Below, one piece after another: positions 34,979 through 43,826 of a DNA stretch of 64,000 nucleotides; position 1 is the first letter of the stretch; each line of letters starts with the position of its first letter. A program made the translations under genes and the position numbers. The notes under the pieces are model-generated. The model searched no databases and had not been told where the DNA came from. It saw nothing but the letters and a program-made list of their open reading frames with translations. The stretch is from Curvibacter microcysteis (GTDB lineage: Bacteria; Pseudomonadota; Gammaproteobacteria; Burkholderiales; Burkholderiaceae_C). The DNA lies in the NCBI RefSeq assembly GCF_028649455.1, contig NZ_JAQSIO010000001.1:372001-436000 (forward strand), read 5' to 3'.

Positions 34979-36211
34979 TCAAGGCCGAGGCGATGGGGCC
35001 GACAGCCTGCCCCGCCCGAACAGGCGCACCGCCAGGGCCGCTGCCGCAGCCAACGTGCTCAAAGCCACCACGCCCGTCCAGCCCCACTGCGCCAACATCG
35101 CACTGCCCAAGGCAGAGCCGACGGACATGCCAATGAACATGGCGGTCAACAGCAGTGCATTGAGGCGGCTGCGGGCCGCCGGCTCCAGGCTGTAGACCAG
35201 GGTCTGGTGGGCGACCAGCGCGGCCTGCACACCAAAATCAAACCCCACCGTGCACAGCGCCAGCCAAGGCAAGCGCGCGGCCAGGGGCCAATGGGGCTCC
35301 AAGGCCAGGGCAGCAAAGCTCAACACGGCCACCGCACTGCCCCAGCGGGTGACCCAGGCGGCGCCCCGCCGGTCAGCCCAGCGTCCTGCCAAGGGCGCTG
35401 CCAAGGCCCCCGCAGCACCCGCCAGACCAAAGGCCCCGGCCAAGGCACTGCCCATCTGGTAGCGCTGGTACAGCATCAGCGCCAGCGTGGACCAAAACGC
35501 ACTGAAGGCCACCGACAGCAAGCCCTGCGCCCAGGCCGCGCGGCGCAACTCGGCGTGGCGCCGCCACAAACCCACCATCGAGCCCAGCAGCGCCCCGTAG
35601 CCCAGCGACGTGGTGGGGGCAAAGCGCGGCAGGCCGCGCCAGCAGGCCCAGCCAATGACGGCCACCGCCAACGCCGCCATCCCATACACGGCGCGCCAGC
35701 CAAACTGCTGCGCCAGCACGCCACTGACCACGCGGGACAACAGGATGCCGAGCAACAGGCCCGTCATCACCGTGCCCACGGTGCGGCCCCGTTGGGTGGC
35801 CGAGGCCAAGGTGGCCGCCGCCGGGACGATGTCCTGGGCCATCGTGGCCGCCACGCCGACGGTCAGGCTGGCCACCATCAACAGCCCCAAGCCTGGCGCC
35901 AGCGCGCAGCCCAGCAAGGCCAGCACCAGCAGGGCCGCCTTGAGCACGATGAGACTGCGCCGGTCATGGCGGTCGCCCAAGGGGGCGAGCAAGACAATGC
36001 CGAGCGCATAACCCAGCTGGGTCAGGGTGGGCACAGCCCCCACTTGCGCGGCGCTGGCATGCAGACTCTCGCCCAGTGGCCCCAACAACGGTTGGCTGTA
36101 GTAAATCGAAGCCACGGCCAGGCCCGCCCCGGCCGCCAGCAACAGCACCAAGGAAGACGGCAAGGGCGCGGGATCGGCCTGCGGCGAGGCCAGGCAAGCA
36201 GGGTTGGACAT
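34979..36211 (-). CDS. MFS transporter, 12-TM
   Basis: Major facilitator of 410 aa with 12 hydrophobic segments. Motif A appears as LAPLGDRHDRRSLIVLKAAL between helices 2 and 3, and the N-terminal SIYYSQPLLGPLGE is typical of a subgroup of proteobacterial efflux permeases. It is divergent from the LysR gene at 36318, which may control it. The substrate is unknown. Confidence 0.86.
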   Translation of the reverse strand: MSNPACLASPQADPAPLPSSLVLLLAAGAGLAVASIYYSQPLLGPLGESLHASAAQVGAVPTLTQLGYALGIVLLAPLGDRHDRRSLIVLKAALLVLALLGCALAPGLGLLMVASLTVGVAATMAQDIVPAAATLASATQRGRTVGTVMTGLLLGILLSRVVSGVLAQQFGWRAVYGMAALAVAVIGWACWRGLPRFAPTTSLGYGALLGSMVGLWRRHAELRRAAWAQGLLSVAFSAFWSTLALMLYQRYQMGSALAGAFGLAGAAGALAAPLAGRWADRRGAAWVTRWGSAVAVLSFAALALEPHWPLAARLPWLALCTVGFDFGVQAALVAHQTLVYSLEPAARSRLNALLLTAMFIGMSVGSALGSAMLAQWGWTGVVALSTLAAAAALAVRLFGRGRLSAPSPRP

Positions 36212-36317
36212 GGGGAGTTCCTGTTGGATGAAGGGTGTTGAACCAGGCTGGCATTCTCCTTTTGCATAGCCGACCTTGGTAGTAGCTCTATTGGAAGAAT
36301 GGCTATACGCTCTACGA

Positions 36318-37286
36318 ATGAAGAAAACCCCTCAAAGCACCGATCGCCTGGAACTGTTGCAGACCTGGGTGCGCATCGTCGAGGCCGGCAGCCTGTCGGC
36401 TGCAGCCCAGCAACTGGGGACCACGCAGCCCACGGTCAGCCGGCGTCTGCAGCTGCTGGAACGCCAGCTGGGCCTGCGCCTGCTGCAGCGCTCGACCCAC
36501 GCCATGAAAGTGACTGAAGACGGCCAGCGCTGCTACGAACACGCCAAGGCCCTGCTGGAACGCTGGCACGCGATCGAGGCCGATTTACATGGGGTGCAAG
36601 ACGCGCCGCGCGGCCTGCTGCGCGTGTTGGCCCCCACGGTGTTTGGCCAGCAGCAGCTGATGCCGCCCCTGGTCGAATATCTGCAGCGTTACCCCGAGGT
36701 GTCGGTGGAATGGCGCCTGCAAGACCGCCTGCCTGACTTCGTCAGCGAGGGCATCGACTGCGCGGTGCGCATCGGCCCCGTGCAGGACCCAGGCGTGGTG
36801 GCCATCCGCCTGGCCGAGTTGCCGCGCATCGTGGTGGCTGCGCCTGGCCTCTGGGGCGACGGCCCATTGCCGCAAACACCGCAGGCGCTGGCACGCCTGC
36901 CCTGGCTGGCGCTGAGCACCTTCTACCGTGACGAAGTGACGCTCCACCACAGCGAGCGCGGCGAGGTACAGCGCTTTGCGATCCAGCCCCGGCTGTCCAC
37001 CGACCACCTGCACGCGCTGTGCAATGCGGCGCTGGCCGGTCTGGGCGTGGGCATTGCGTCGACCTGGGCCGTGGCCGAGGCGCTGGACCAGGGGCGGCTG
37101 GTGCAACTGGCGCCAGCGTGGACGGCACCACCCTTGCCGATTTCGCTGGTGCACCCGCCAGGGCAGTTCCAGCCCGCCCGCTTGCGGGCCTTCATTGCGC
37201 TGATGCGCGAGCACCTGCCCCAGATCCCAGGCGTGCAGGCCCCCAGCCGGCCCCTGGACAGACCGGGCTCCGGCGCAGGAGGCTGA
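36318..37286 (+). CDS. LysR family transcriptional regulator
   Basis: LysR regulator, 322 aa from the ATG at 36318 (MKKTPQST); the longer frame from 36276 would overlap the promoter region. HTH at about residues 12-68 (WVRIVEAGSLSAAAQQLGTTQPTVSRRLQLLE), wing LQRSTHAMKVTEDGQRCY. It is divergent from an MFS gene; ATAGCC at 36266-36271 and GGCTAT at 36301-36306 form an inverted repeat in the shared control region. The C-terminal tail beyond residue 300 is low-complexity. Confidence 0.88.
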   Translation: MKKTPQSTDRLELLQTWVRIVEAGSLSAAAQQLGTTQPTVSRRLQLLERQLGLRLLQRSTHAMKVTEDGQRCYEHAKALLERWHAIEADLHGVQDAPRGLLRVLAPTVFGQQQLMPPLVEYLQRYPEVSVEWRLQDRLPDFVSEGIDCAVRIGPVQDPGVVAIRLAELPRIVVAAPGLWGDGPLPQTPQALARLPWLALSTFYRDEVTLHHSERGEVQRFAIQPRLSTDHLHALCNAALAGLGVGIASTWAVAEALDQGRLVQLAPAWTAPPLPISLVHPPGQFQPARLRAFIALMREHLPQIPGVQAPSRPLDRPGSGAGG

Positions 37287-37310
37287 GCGCAGTCGCCCAG
37301 GGCGGACAGC

Positions 37311-38294
37311 TCAGGCGTTCACGTCCACCACCACGCGGCCGCGCACCGTGCCTTGCAGCAGTTGGTGCGCGGTCTCGATGGCCTGGCCCAGGCCGATGTC
37401 GTGGCTGAGCAAACCCAGCTTGTCGAGCTTCAGGTCCGAAGCCAGGCGCTGCCAGGCGACCAGGCGCTCTTCGCGCGGGCACATCACGCTGTCGATGCCC
37501 ACCAGGGTCACGCCGCGCAGGATGAAGGGCGCGACCGTGGCGGGCAGGTCCATGCCCCCCGCCAGGCCACAGGCGGTGACCACGCCGCGGTAGCGCGTGC
37601 TGGCGCACACATTGGCCAGCACCTGGCTGCCCACCACGTCCACCGCGCCGGCCCAGCGCTCCTTGGCCAGGGGCTTGCCGGGTGCGCTGAACAGCGCGCG
37701 GTCCAGCACCTCGACGGCACCGAGTTGCTGCAGGTAGTCGGCGTCACCGGGCCGCCCGGTCACGGCGACCACGCGGTAGCCCAGTTGCGCCAGCAAGGCG
37801 ACGGCCACACTGCCCACGCCACCGGCGGCACCGGTGACCACGATCTCGCCGTGTTCGGGGCGCACGCCCTGGCGCTCCAGCGCCAACACGCACAACATGG
37901 CGGTGTAGCCCGCCGTGCCAATGGCCATGGCCTGCGGCGGGGTGAAGGCTTGGGGCAGCGGCACCAGCCAGTGGCCGTTGAGCCGCGCCTTCTGGGCCAG
38001 GCCGCCCCAGTGGGATTCCCCCACGCCCCAACCATTGAGGATCACCCAGTCGCCAGCCTGGTAGTCGGGGTGGCTGCTGCTTTCCACCTCGCCCACCAGG
38101 TCGATGCCGGGCACCATGGGGAATTTGCGCACCACGGGCGAGCGGCCGGTGATGGCCAGGCCGTCCTTGTAGTTGAGGGTGGAGTGGCTGACGCGCACGG
38201 TCACATCACCGGAAGGGAGTTGGCTCTCGTCCAGGTTCTTGAGCTCGGCCCATTGGCGCTCGTTGTCCTTGTCGATCACGATGGCTTGGAACAT
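37311..38294 (-). CDS. acuI: YhdH/AcuI-type medium-chain quinone oxidoreductase (acrylyl-CoA reductase)
   Basis: Zinc-free MDR enzyme of 327 aa, NADPH-dependent, reducing acrylyl-CoA to propionyl-CoA in the AcuI branch. Motifs are [44 protein letters not shown] and the Rossmann [20 protein letters not shown]. The neighbouring TetR gene upstream on the same strand resembles AcuR, giving an acuR-acuI pair. Such a pair usually detoxifies acrylate or acrylyl-CoA made from 3-hydroxypropionate or DMSP. Confidence 0.85.
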   Translation of the reverse strand: MFQAIVIDKDNERQWAELKNLDESQLPSGDVTVRVSHSTLNYKDGLAITGRSPVVRKFPMVPGIDLVGEVESSSHPDYQAGDWVILNGWGVGESHWGGLAQKARLNGHWLVPLPQAFTPPQAMAIGTAGYTAMLCVLALERQGVRPEHGEIVVTGAAGGVGSVAVALLAQLGYRVVAVTGRPGDADYLQQLGAVEVLDRALFSAPGKPLAKERWAGAVDVVGSQVLANVCASTRYRGVVTACGLAGGMDLPATVAPFILRGVTLVGIDSVMCPREERLVAWQRLASDLKLDKLGLLSHDIGLGQAIETAHQLLQGTVRGRVVVDVNA

Positions 38295-38327
38295 GGGGGT
38301 CCTTTCGGGGTGGCGGTTGGAGGCGGG

Positions 38328-38981
38328 TTAAAGCGGTTCAGGGCGGGGCAAGGCGGCAAAGAATTGCGTCGCAAACAGGCTGAGTGGGGCGGCGCTGCGT
38401 TCCAGCTTGGCGCGCAGCACGGCGCCTTCCCAGCCAATCCAGAAGAAGGCTGCCAGCGCCGCCACGTCAGCCAACGCGGCCAGTTCGCCCGCCTGCTGCG
38501 CGGCGCGCAGGTTGGCGGCCAGGCGCGCCTGCCAATCCTCGAAGGTGGCCAGCAAACGGGCGCGGAAGGCATCGGGCAAGGCGTTCATCTCCTGGCCCAG
38601 GTTGCCGATCAGGCAGCCCCGGCGGAAGTCGTACTGCGCCATGCCGTTTTGCGCGTCTTCGACAAAGGCCTGCAGGCGCTGCAAAGGCGGGCGGTCTGGC
38701 TGGCTGAAATGGCGCTCCAGCTTGCGCGCAAAGTAGTCGGCGTAGTGGTCAATCAGGGCCAGGCCGTAGGCCTCTTTGCTGTCGAAGTAGTGGTAGAACG
38801 AACCCTTGGGCACGCGGGCGCGGCTCAGCAACTCGTCCAGCCCCGCGGCGACAAAGCCCTTCTCGGTCAACACCTCCAAACCATGGCGCAGCAGGGCCTC
38901 GCGCACGTCGAGCTGGTCCTCGCGGACTTTGGGTGGGCGGCCCCGGGGGCGTGGGGGCTGGTCAGGGGTCGGGGTGGTCAT
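38328..38981 (-). CDS. acuR: TetR family regulator, AcuR-like
   Basis: TetR repressor of 217 aa. The N-terminal basic stretch PRPRGRPPKV is followed by the HTH (about residues 25-70; GFVAAGLDELLSRARVPKGSFYHYFDSKEAYG) and a ligand domain with FRRGCLIGNLGQEM, a pattern found in AcuR and related proteins. It lies 33 bp upstream of acuI in the same direction. A 16-bp palindrome 22 bp upstream of its start is the likely operator. AcuR in Rhodobacter responds to acrylate; transfer of that function here is inference. Confidence 0.78.
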   Translation of the reverse strand: MTTPTPDQPPRPRGRPPKVREDQLDVREALLRHGLEVLTEKGFVAAGLDELLSRARVPKGSFYHYFDSKEAYGLALIDHYADYFARKLERHFSQPDRPPLQRLQAFVEDAQNGMAQYDFRRGCLIGNLGQEMNALPDAFRARLLATFEDWQARLAANLRAAQQAGELAALADVAALAAFFWIGWEGAVLRAKLERSAAPLSLFATQFFAALPRPEPL

Positions 38982-39002
38982 GGTCGATTATTAAACCAAT
39001 CG

Positions 39003-39018
39003 TCTTGTAAATACAAGA
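39003..39018. promoter_or_regulatory. TetR/AcuR operator palindrome
   Basis: Perfect palindrome TCTTGTA-AA-TACAAGA 22 bp upstream of the tetR-like start, in an AT-rich patch of a GC-rich region. Position and symmetry fit autoregulation of the acuR-acuI unit. Confidence 0.6.
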
Positions 39019-39187
39019 AGGGCCTTCCCTCAGCGCCTGCGGCCCCCCCCTGCCAGGGGGGTTCTGTCCCGTGCACGGGCGGCACCGTGGGCTTGCGTGC
39101 CGCCTCGCACAGACCCCTCCGGGTGAGCCGCGCAGCATGGTTGGCGAGGCCATTTCGCCTCGTCCTTGCGACCCAGGAGTTGCCACC

Positions 39188-40225
39188 ATGCGTGCCCTTG
39201 TCTACCACGGCCCCGGCCTCAAAGCCCTCGAAGAACGTCCCCAACCGCAGCTGACTCAAACCGGCGATGCGCTCGTGCGGGTGACCCGCACCACGCTGTG
39301 CGGCACCGACCTGCACATCCTCCAAGGCGACGTCGCCACCTGCCTGCCCGGCACCATCCTGGGCCATGAAGGCGTGGGTGTGGTGGAGTCGGTGGGCAGC
39401 GGGGTCAGCCGTTTTCACAAAGGGGATCGGGTGCTGATCTCCTGCATCAGCGCCTGCGGCCGCTGCCCGGCCTGCCGGCGCGGCATGTATTCGCACTGCG
39501 CCACCGGCGGCTGGATTCTGGGCAACACCATCGATGGCACGCAGGCCGACTGGGTGCGCATTCCGCATGCGGACACCAGCCTGTACCCCATCCCCGAAGG
39601 GTCGGACGAAGACGCGCTGGTGATGCTCAGCGACATCTTGCCCACGGGCTTTGAATGCGGCGTGCTCAACGGCCGGGTGCAGCCGGGCAGCAGCGTGGCG
39701 ATCGTGGGCGCGGGGCCCATTGGCCTGGCCACTTTGTTGACGGCGCAGCTGTATTCGCCCGCGCAAATCATCCTGATCGACTTGGACGAGCACCGCTTGG
39801 CCATCGGCAAGCGATTTGGCGCCACCCACACCGTCCACAGCGGCGCGGGCGATGCAGCAGCCCAAGTCCTGGCCCTGACCAACGGGCAGGGGGTGGACAC
39901 GGCCATCGAGGCCGTGGGCATCGCGGCCACCTTTGAGCTGTGCCAGAACATCGTGGCGGCGGGCGGCTTCATTGCCAACATTGGCGTGCACGGCCACCCG
40001 GTGGAACTGCACCTGGAGCGGCTGTGGTCGCAGAACCTGACCATCACCACCCGCCTGGTGGACACCGTCAGCACGCCCCTGCTGCTCAAGACCGTGCTGA
40101 GCGGGCGCATCGACGCCACCCAACTGATCACCCACCACTTCAAGCTGGACCAGATCCTGGAGGCCTACGACACCTTTGCCCGCGCCGCCGACACGAAGGC
40201 CTTGAAGGTCATCGTGACGACCTGA
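39188..40225 (+). CDS. Zinc-dependent alcohol dehydrogenase (MDR family)
   Basis: NAD(P)-dependent alcohol dehydrogenase, 345 aa. The catalytic zinc site is visible as TLCGTDLHILQG and GTILGHEGVGVVESVG, the structural zinc site as four Cys in SCISACGRCPACRRGMYSHC, and the Rossmann motif as VAIVGAGPIGLATLL. The ATG at 39188 follows a CAGGAG Shine-Dalgarno. It is convergent with the next LysR gene and divergent from acuR. The substrate is not known; the sequence resembles enzymes for secondary or short-chain alcohols. Confidence 0.9.
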   Translation: MRALVYHGPGLKALEERPQPQLTQTGDALVRVTRTTLCGTDLHILQGDVATCLPGTILGHEGVGVVESVGSGVSRFHKGDRVLISCISACGRCPACRRGMYSHCATGGWILGNTIDGTQADWVRIPHADTSLYPIPEGSDEDALVMLSDILPTGFECGVLNGRVQPGSSVAIVGAGPIGLATLLTAQLYSPAQIILIDLDEHRLAIGKRFGATHTVHSGAGDAAAQVLALTNGQGVDTAIEAVGIAATFELCQNIVAAGGFIANIGVHGHPVELHLERLWSQNLTITTRLVDTVSTPLLLKTVLSGRIDATQLITHHFKLDQILEAYDTFARAADTKALKVIVTT

Positions 40226-40230
40226 GGGAC

Positions 40231-41175
40231 TCAGCGCGGCGCGCCAGGGCCGCCCCCGTCCTGGCGGTCCCACCAGGCTGGCTCGCCAATCGACTCCCGC
40301 AGTTGCTGGATGAACAGCTCGCTGCGCCGCGAACGCCCGCGCCCCAAACCACGCACGGCAAAAATGCCAGGCAAGCCCTCTTGGGGCGGGTCGCTGAGCT
40401 CCTGCGGAAACAGGGCCACCAAACGCCCGTCGCGCAGGTGGTCACTGACCACCCAGGTGGCGATGTGCACCACGCCCAAGCCCGCCAAGGCCCCTTGCAG
40501 CATGCCGTCCTTGTCATCGGTGCGAAAGCGCCCCTGCACACGCAGCGGCTGCTGCCGGTTGACGCCCGAATAGCGCCAGACAAAAGACGGCGCCGGCGGT
40601 GTGGCCACGCTGATGCACTCATGCTGCAACAGGTCCAGTGGCGATGGCGGCATCCCGGCCCGCGCCAAATAGGCCGGGCTGGCACAGGTGACCAGGCGCA
40701 CCGGCGCCAAGCGCACCGCATTGAACTCGCTGTCGACTTGCAAGCCAATGCGGATGGCCACATCCACGGCCTGCTCCGTCAGGTCCATCACCTGGTCGCT
40801 CAGGTGCAGGTCCACCTCCACCCCTGGGTGGCGCTGCATGAAATCGGCCACCGCGGGCACCACATGGCGGCGACCGAACGCGGTGGGGGCGGTGACCGTG
40901 ATTTGCCCTTGCAGGGCATCGTCGATTTGCAGCAGGGCCTGCTTGGCTTCGGCGATCTCGCTCAGAATGGCGCGGGCGCGCGGCACGAATTGCTCGCCGG
41001 CGTCGGTCAGGGCCACCCGGCGGGAACTGCGGCGAAACAGGCTGGAGCCCAACTCGGTCTCCAGCGCGTCGATCTTGCGGGTCACCGAAGACACGGCCAC
41101 GTCCTGCTCGCGGGCCACCTCCGAAAAGTGCCCGGCCCGGGCCACGGCCAAAAAAGTTTTGAGTGCGTCGATCAT
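40231..41175 (-). CDS. LysR family transcriptional regulator
   Basis: LysR regulator, 314 aa from the ATG at 41175 (MIDALKTFL). HTH at about residues 3-60 (FLAVARAGHFSEVAREQDVAVSSVTRKIDALE), wing FRRSSRRVALTDAGEQFV, then the effector domain. It is divergent from the MBL-fold hydrolase gene with a good palindrome between, so that gene is its probable target. The extended C-terminus is rich in Gly, Asp and Arg. Confidence 0.9.
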   Translation of the reverse strand: MIDALKTFLAVARAGHFSEVAREQDVAVSSVTRKIDALETELGSSLFRRSSRRVALTDAGEQFVPRARAILSEIAEAKQALLQIDDALQGQITVTAPTAFGRRHVVPAVADFMQRHPGVEVDLHLSDQVMDLTEQAVDVAIRIGLQVDSEFNAVRLAPVRLVTCASPAYLARAGMPPSPLDLLQHECISVATPPAPSFVWRYSGVNRQQPLRVQGRFRTDDKDGMLQGALAGLGVVHIATWVVSDHLRDGRLVALFPQELSDPPQEGLPGIFAVRGLGRGRSRRSELFIQQLRESIGEPAWWDRQDGGGPGAPR

Positions 41176-41216
41176 GAAGAAAACCTGCTCAAGACCCACC
41201 GGAGCGGGCGGCCGAA

Positions 41217-41235
41217 CTTTGCACAAGATGCAAAG
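41217..41235. promoter_or_regulatory. LysR-type operator CTTTGCA-N5-TGCAAAG
   Basis: Perfect 7-bp inverted repeat with a 5-bp spacer between the divergent LysR and MBL-hydrolase genes. A second TTTGCAAA-like stretch at 41268-41275 may be an activation half-site. Confidence 0.6.
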
Positions 41236-41345
41236 ATTGATTGCGTTACACCCTATTGTTCCTTTATTTGCAAAAGACAACAATGGGCCTGCTTCCAATC
41301 AACCCGGCCACGCCGCCTGACGTGGCCCCTTCCCAAGGCGACAAC

Positions 41346-42359
41346 ATGAACCACCTTTCCGCTTCCACCCCACCGCGCCGTTCGCGCCTGGCCCTGGCCA
41401 CCTTGCAAAGCCTGGGCTTGTCCCTGGCCCTGACCCTGGGCGGCGCCGCCCTGCCCCTGGGCTCGGCCCAGGCGGCGGCCAGCCAACAAAAAGTACAGGC
41501 CCCAGGCTGGTACCGCCTGATGGTGGGCGCGGCCGAAGTCACCGCCCTGAGCGACGGCACGGTGGACCTGCCGGTGGACCAGCTGCTGCACGCGCCCAAA
41601 GGCAAAGTGAGCAGCGGCCTCAAGAAGCATTACCTGGCCGCCCCGCTGGAGACCTCGGTCAACGGCTTTCTGATCAACACCGGCAGCCGACTGATCCTGG
41701 TCGACGCCGGTGCAGGCAGCTTGTTCGGCCCGACCCTGGGCCGCCTCGCGGCCCAGATCGTGGCCGCCGGCTACCAGCCCGAGCAGGTGGACGACATCGT
41801 CATCACCCACATGCACCCCGACCACGTTGGCGGACTGGTGGCCGATGGCAAACGGGTGTTCCCGAACGCCACCGTGCACGCCGACCAGGCGGACAAGGAC
41901 TTCTGGCTGTCCAAGGCCCATCTGGACGCGGCACCCGCCGCCAACAAGGGCTTCTTCCAAGGCGCCATGGCGTCGCTCAACCCGTATGACGAGGCCGGCA
42001 AACTGAAGACCTTCAGTGGCAATGGCGAGGTCCTGCCGGGTCTGCGCACCCACGCGACCCACGGCCACACGCCGGGCCACAACGTCTATGTGCTGGAGAG
42101 CGAGGGCAAGCGCCTGGTGCTGATCGGTGACCTGATCCACGTGGCCTCGGTGCAGCTGGAGTCGCCCGAGGTGACGATCGGCTTTGACAGCGATGCCGGC
42201 CAAGCCCGCAAGGAACGCCTGCGCCTGTTCAAGCAACTGGCCAGCGACGGCAGCCTGGTGGCGGTGTCCCACTTCCCCTTCCCCGGCGTGGGCCGACTGC
42301 GCGCCAGCGGCAAGGGCTTTGCCTGGGTGCCGCTGAACTACAGCAGCCAGGTGAAGTGA
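41346..42359 (+). CDS. MBL-fold metallo-hydrolase, exported
   Basis: Metallo-beta-lactamase-fold hydrolase, 337 aa, with a signal peptide (LGLSLALTLGGAALPLGSAQAAAS). The metal site is intact: THMHPDHVGGL (H-x-H-x-D-H), HATHGHTPGHN (His) and LIGDLIHVASV (Asp), then SHFPFPGVG (final His). This is the QuiP/AttM-like pattern of hydrolases for lactones or esters. The ATG at 41346 begins the signal peptide; upstream ATGs in frame would give no clear signal. The divergent LysR probably controls it. Confidence 0.85.
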   Translation: MNHLSASTPPRRSRLALATLQSLGLSLALTLGGAALPLGSAQAAASQQKVQAPGWYRLMVGAAEVTALSDGTVDLPVDQLLHAPKGKVSSGLKKHYLAAPLETSVNGFLINTGSRLILVDAGAGSLFGPTLGRLAAQIVAAGYQPEQVDDIVITHMHPDHVGGLVADGKRVFPNATVHADQADKDFWLSKAHLDAAPAANKGFFQGAMASLNPYDEAGKLKTFSGNGEVLPGLRTHATHGHTPGHNVYVLESEGKRLVLIGDLIHVASVQLESPEVTIGFDSDAGQARKERLRLFKQLASDGSLVAVSHFPFPGVGRLRASGKGFAWVPLNYSSQVK

Positions 42360-42458
42360 GGGCCTGATCCGGCCTGAGCTCAGCGGGGCCTCAGCCCCGC
42401 GCCCCAAGGGCTCTGCTGGTAGCGCTACGGGCGTCGACAAAGCCCTGTCAGGCCTCGC

Positions 42459-42653
42459 TCAGCCGGGGCTGGCTTCTCCATACAGCTTGCCCGCGCCAGC
42501 CCAGTCCGAGGCCTTCACGTCTTCAAAGATCACATAGATGTAATTGGGGTCGGTGCCGGTGTGCTGCACGATGCTCTGGGTGATCTCGGCGGCCACGGCG
42601 GCTTTTTGGGTGGGGCCTTTTCCTTCGAACCAACTGACACGAACGACGGGCAT
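42459..42653 (-). CDS. 4-oxalocrotonate tautomerase family protein
   Basis: A 64-aa tautomerase with the catalytic Pro right after the initiator Met (MPVVRVSWFEGKG). The family core QKAAVAAEITQSIVQHTGTDPNYIYVIFEDVKASDW is complete. GGAG-like sequence (AAGGAG) precedes the ATG. It is divergent from a LysR gene. Typical members isomerise 2-hydroxymuconate or are involved in degradation of aromatic or halogenated acids; the substrate here is open. Confidence 0.88.
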   Translation of the reverse strand: MPVVRVSWFEGKGPTQKAAVAAEITQSIVQHTGTDPNYIYVIFEDVKASDWAGAGKLYGEASPG

Positions 42654-42794
42654 GGGGATAACTCCTTCAAGGCTTGTGGTGAGGTAGAGGAAGCCGGTCT
42701 GAGCCGCCCTCCCCCAGTGGTTCCGTCATCGTAGGGTGGAATACAGAGACCATAATCAACCTGATTTCCTTACAAAGTATCCCCCCAGGAACCA

Positions 42795-43703
42795 ATGGAC
42801 GAGCAGGACCCTTTTTCAGGCATTGCCGTGTTTGTGGCCGCGGCGCGTGCAGGCACCTTCACCAAAGCCGGCGACCAGCTGGGCTTGACCAAATCAGCGG
42901 TGGGCAAGGCCATCACCCGCCTGGAGACCCGACTGGGCTTCAAGCTCTTCCACCGCACCACGCGCCTGACCCGTTTGACCTCCGATGGCGAGGCCTACCT
43001 GGCGGCCTGCCTGTCTGCGCTGGACGAGGTGACGGCCGCGCAGACCGCCCTGTCGTCCAGCAACCAGGTTCTCAGCGGGCTGCTGCACATCGACATGCCT
43101 GTGGCGTTTGGGCGGCGCGTGCTGCTGCCCGCGCTGATGGATATCGTGCGGCCGCACCCGGGCATCAGCTTGACCTTGAGCTTCACCGACGCCACCAGCG
43201 ACCTGCTGCGCGAGGACGTGGACCTGGCCATCCGCTTTGGTCGCTTGGCCGACAGCAGCCACTTGGTGGCGCGCCGCCTGGCGCAGCAAAGGCGGGTCAT
43301 TTGCGCGTCCCCAGCCTACCTGAGGCGCTACGGCACGCCGGCCACCTTGGCCGACCTGTCCGAGCACCGCTGCATCGTCGGCACCTCCCATGGCCCCCCC
43401 TTGAGCTGGTCCGTGCGCGTGGGGGACCAGCCTGGTCTGTACACACCGCATGCCACCCACCAGCTCAGCGACGGTGAAGCCCTGGTCGATGCCGCCGTCG
43501 CGGGCCTGGGCCTGCTGCAGTTGCCCGTGTCGATGGTGCGCGAGCGAATCGCAGCCGGCGAGCTGCAGGAAGTGTTGTCCGAGGTGGCCGGCCCCGACGT
43601 GGAGATCCACGCGGTCTGGCCCCACCGCGGGCCCTTGAGTCCGCGGCTGCGCTATGTGGTGGATCAGTTGCTGGCGGTGGCAGCGACAGGGCGGTTTGAT
43701 TGA
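42795..43703 (+). CDS. LysR family transcriptional regulator
   Basis: LysR regulator, 302 aa. HTH at about residues 7-64 (GIAVFVAAARAGTFTKAGDQLGLTKSAVGKAITRLE), wing FHRTTRLTRLTSDGEAYL. It is divergent from the tautomerase gene, its likely target, and precedes a Bug-receptor gene on the same strand with a 123-bp gap. Confidence 0.9.
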   Translation: MDEQDPFSGIAVFVAAARAGTFTKAGDQLGLTKSAVGKAITRLETRLGFKLFHRTTRLTRLTSDGEAYLAACLSALDEVTAAQTALSSSNQVLSGLLHIDMPVAFGRRVLLPALMDIVRPHPGISLTLSFTDATSDLLREDVDLAIRFGRLADSSHLVARRLAQQRRVICASPAYLRRYGTPATLADLSEHRCIVGTSHGPPLSWSVRVGDQPGLYTPHATHQLSDGEALVDAAVAGLGLLQLPVSMVRERIAAGELQEVLSEVAGPDVEIHAVWPHRGPLSPRLRYVVDQLLAVAATGRFD

Positions 43704-43826
43704 GAGAACGGCTGTTGGCGGCACCGCCGCGCTGGCCGCGACCTCTCTAAAATGGGCCCGGGCTCAGCCATGCCGCTTGAGCACTCACTTGCAACAGAGA
43801 CAAGCCCGCCGCGTGGGACCCACACA

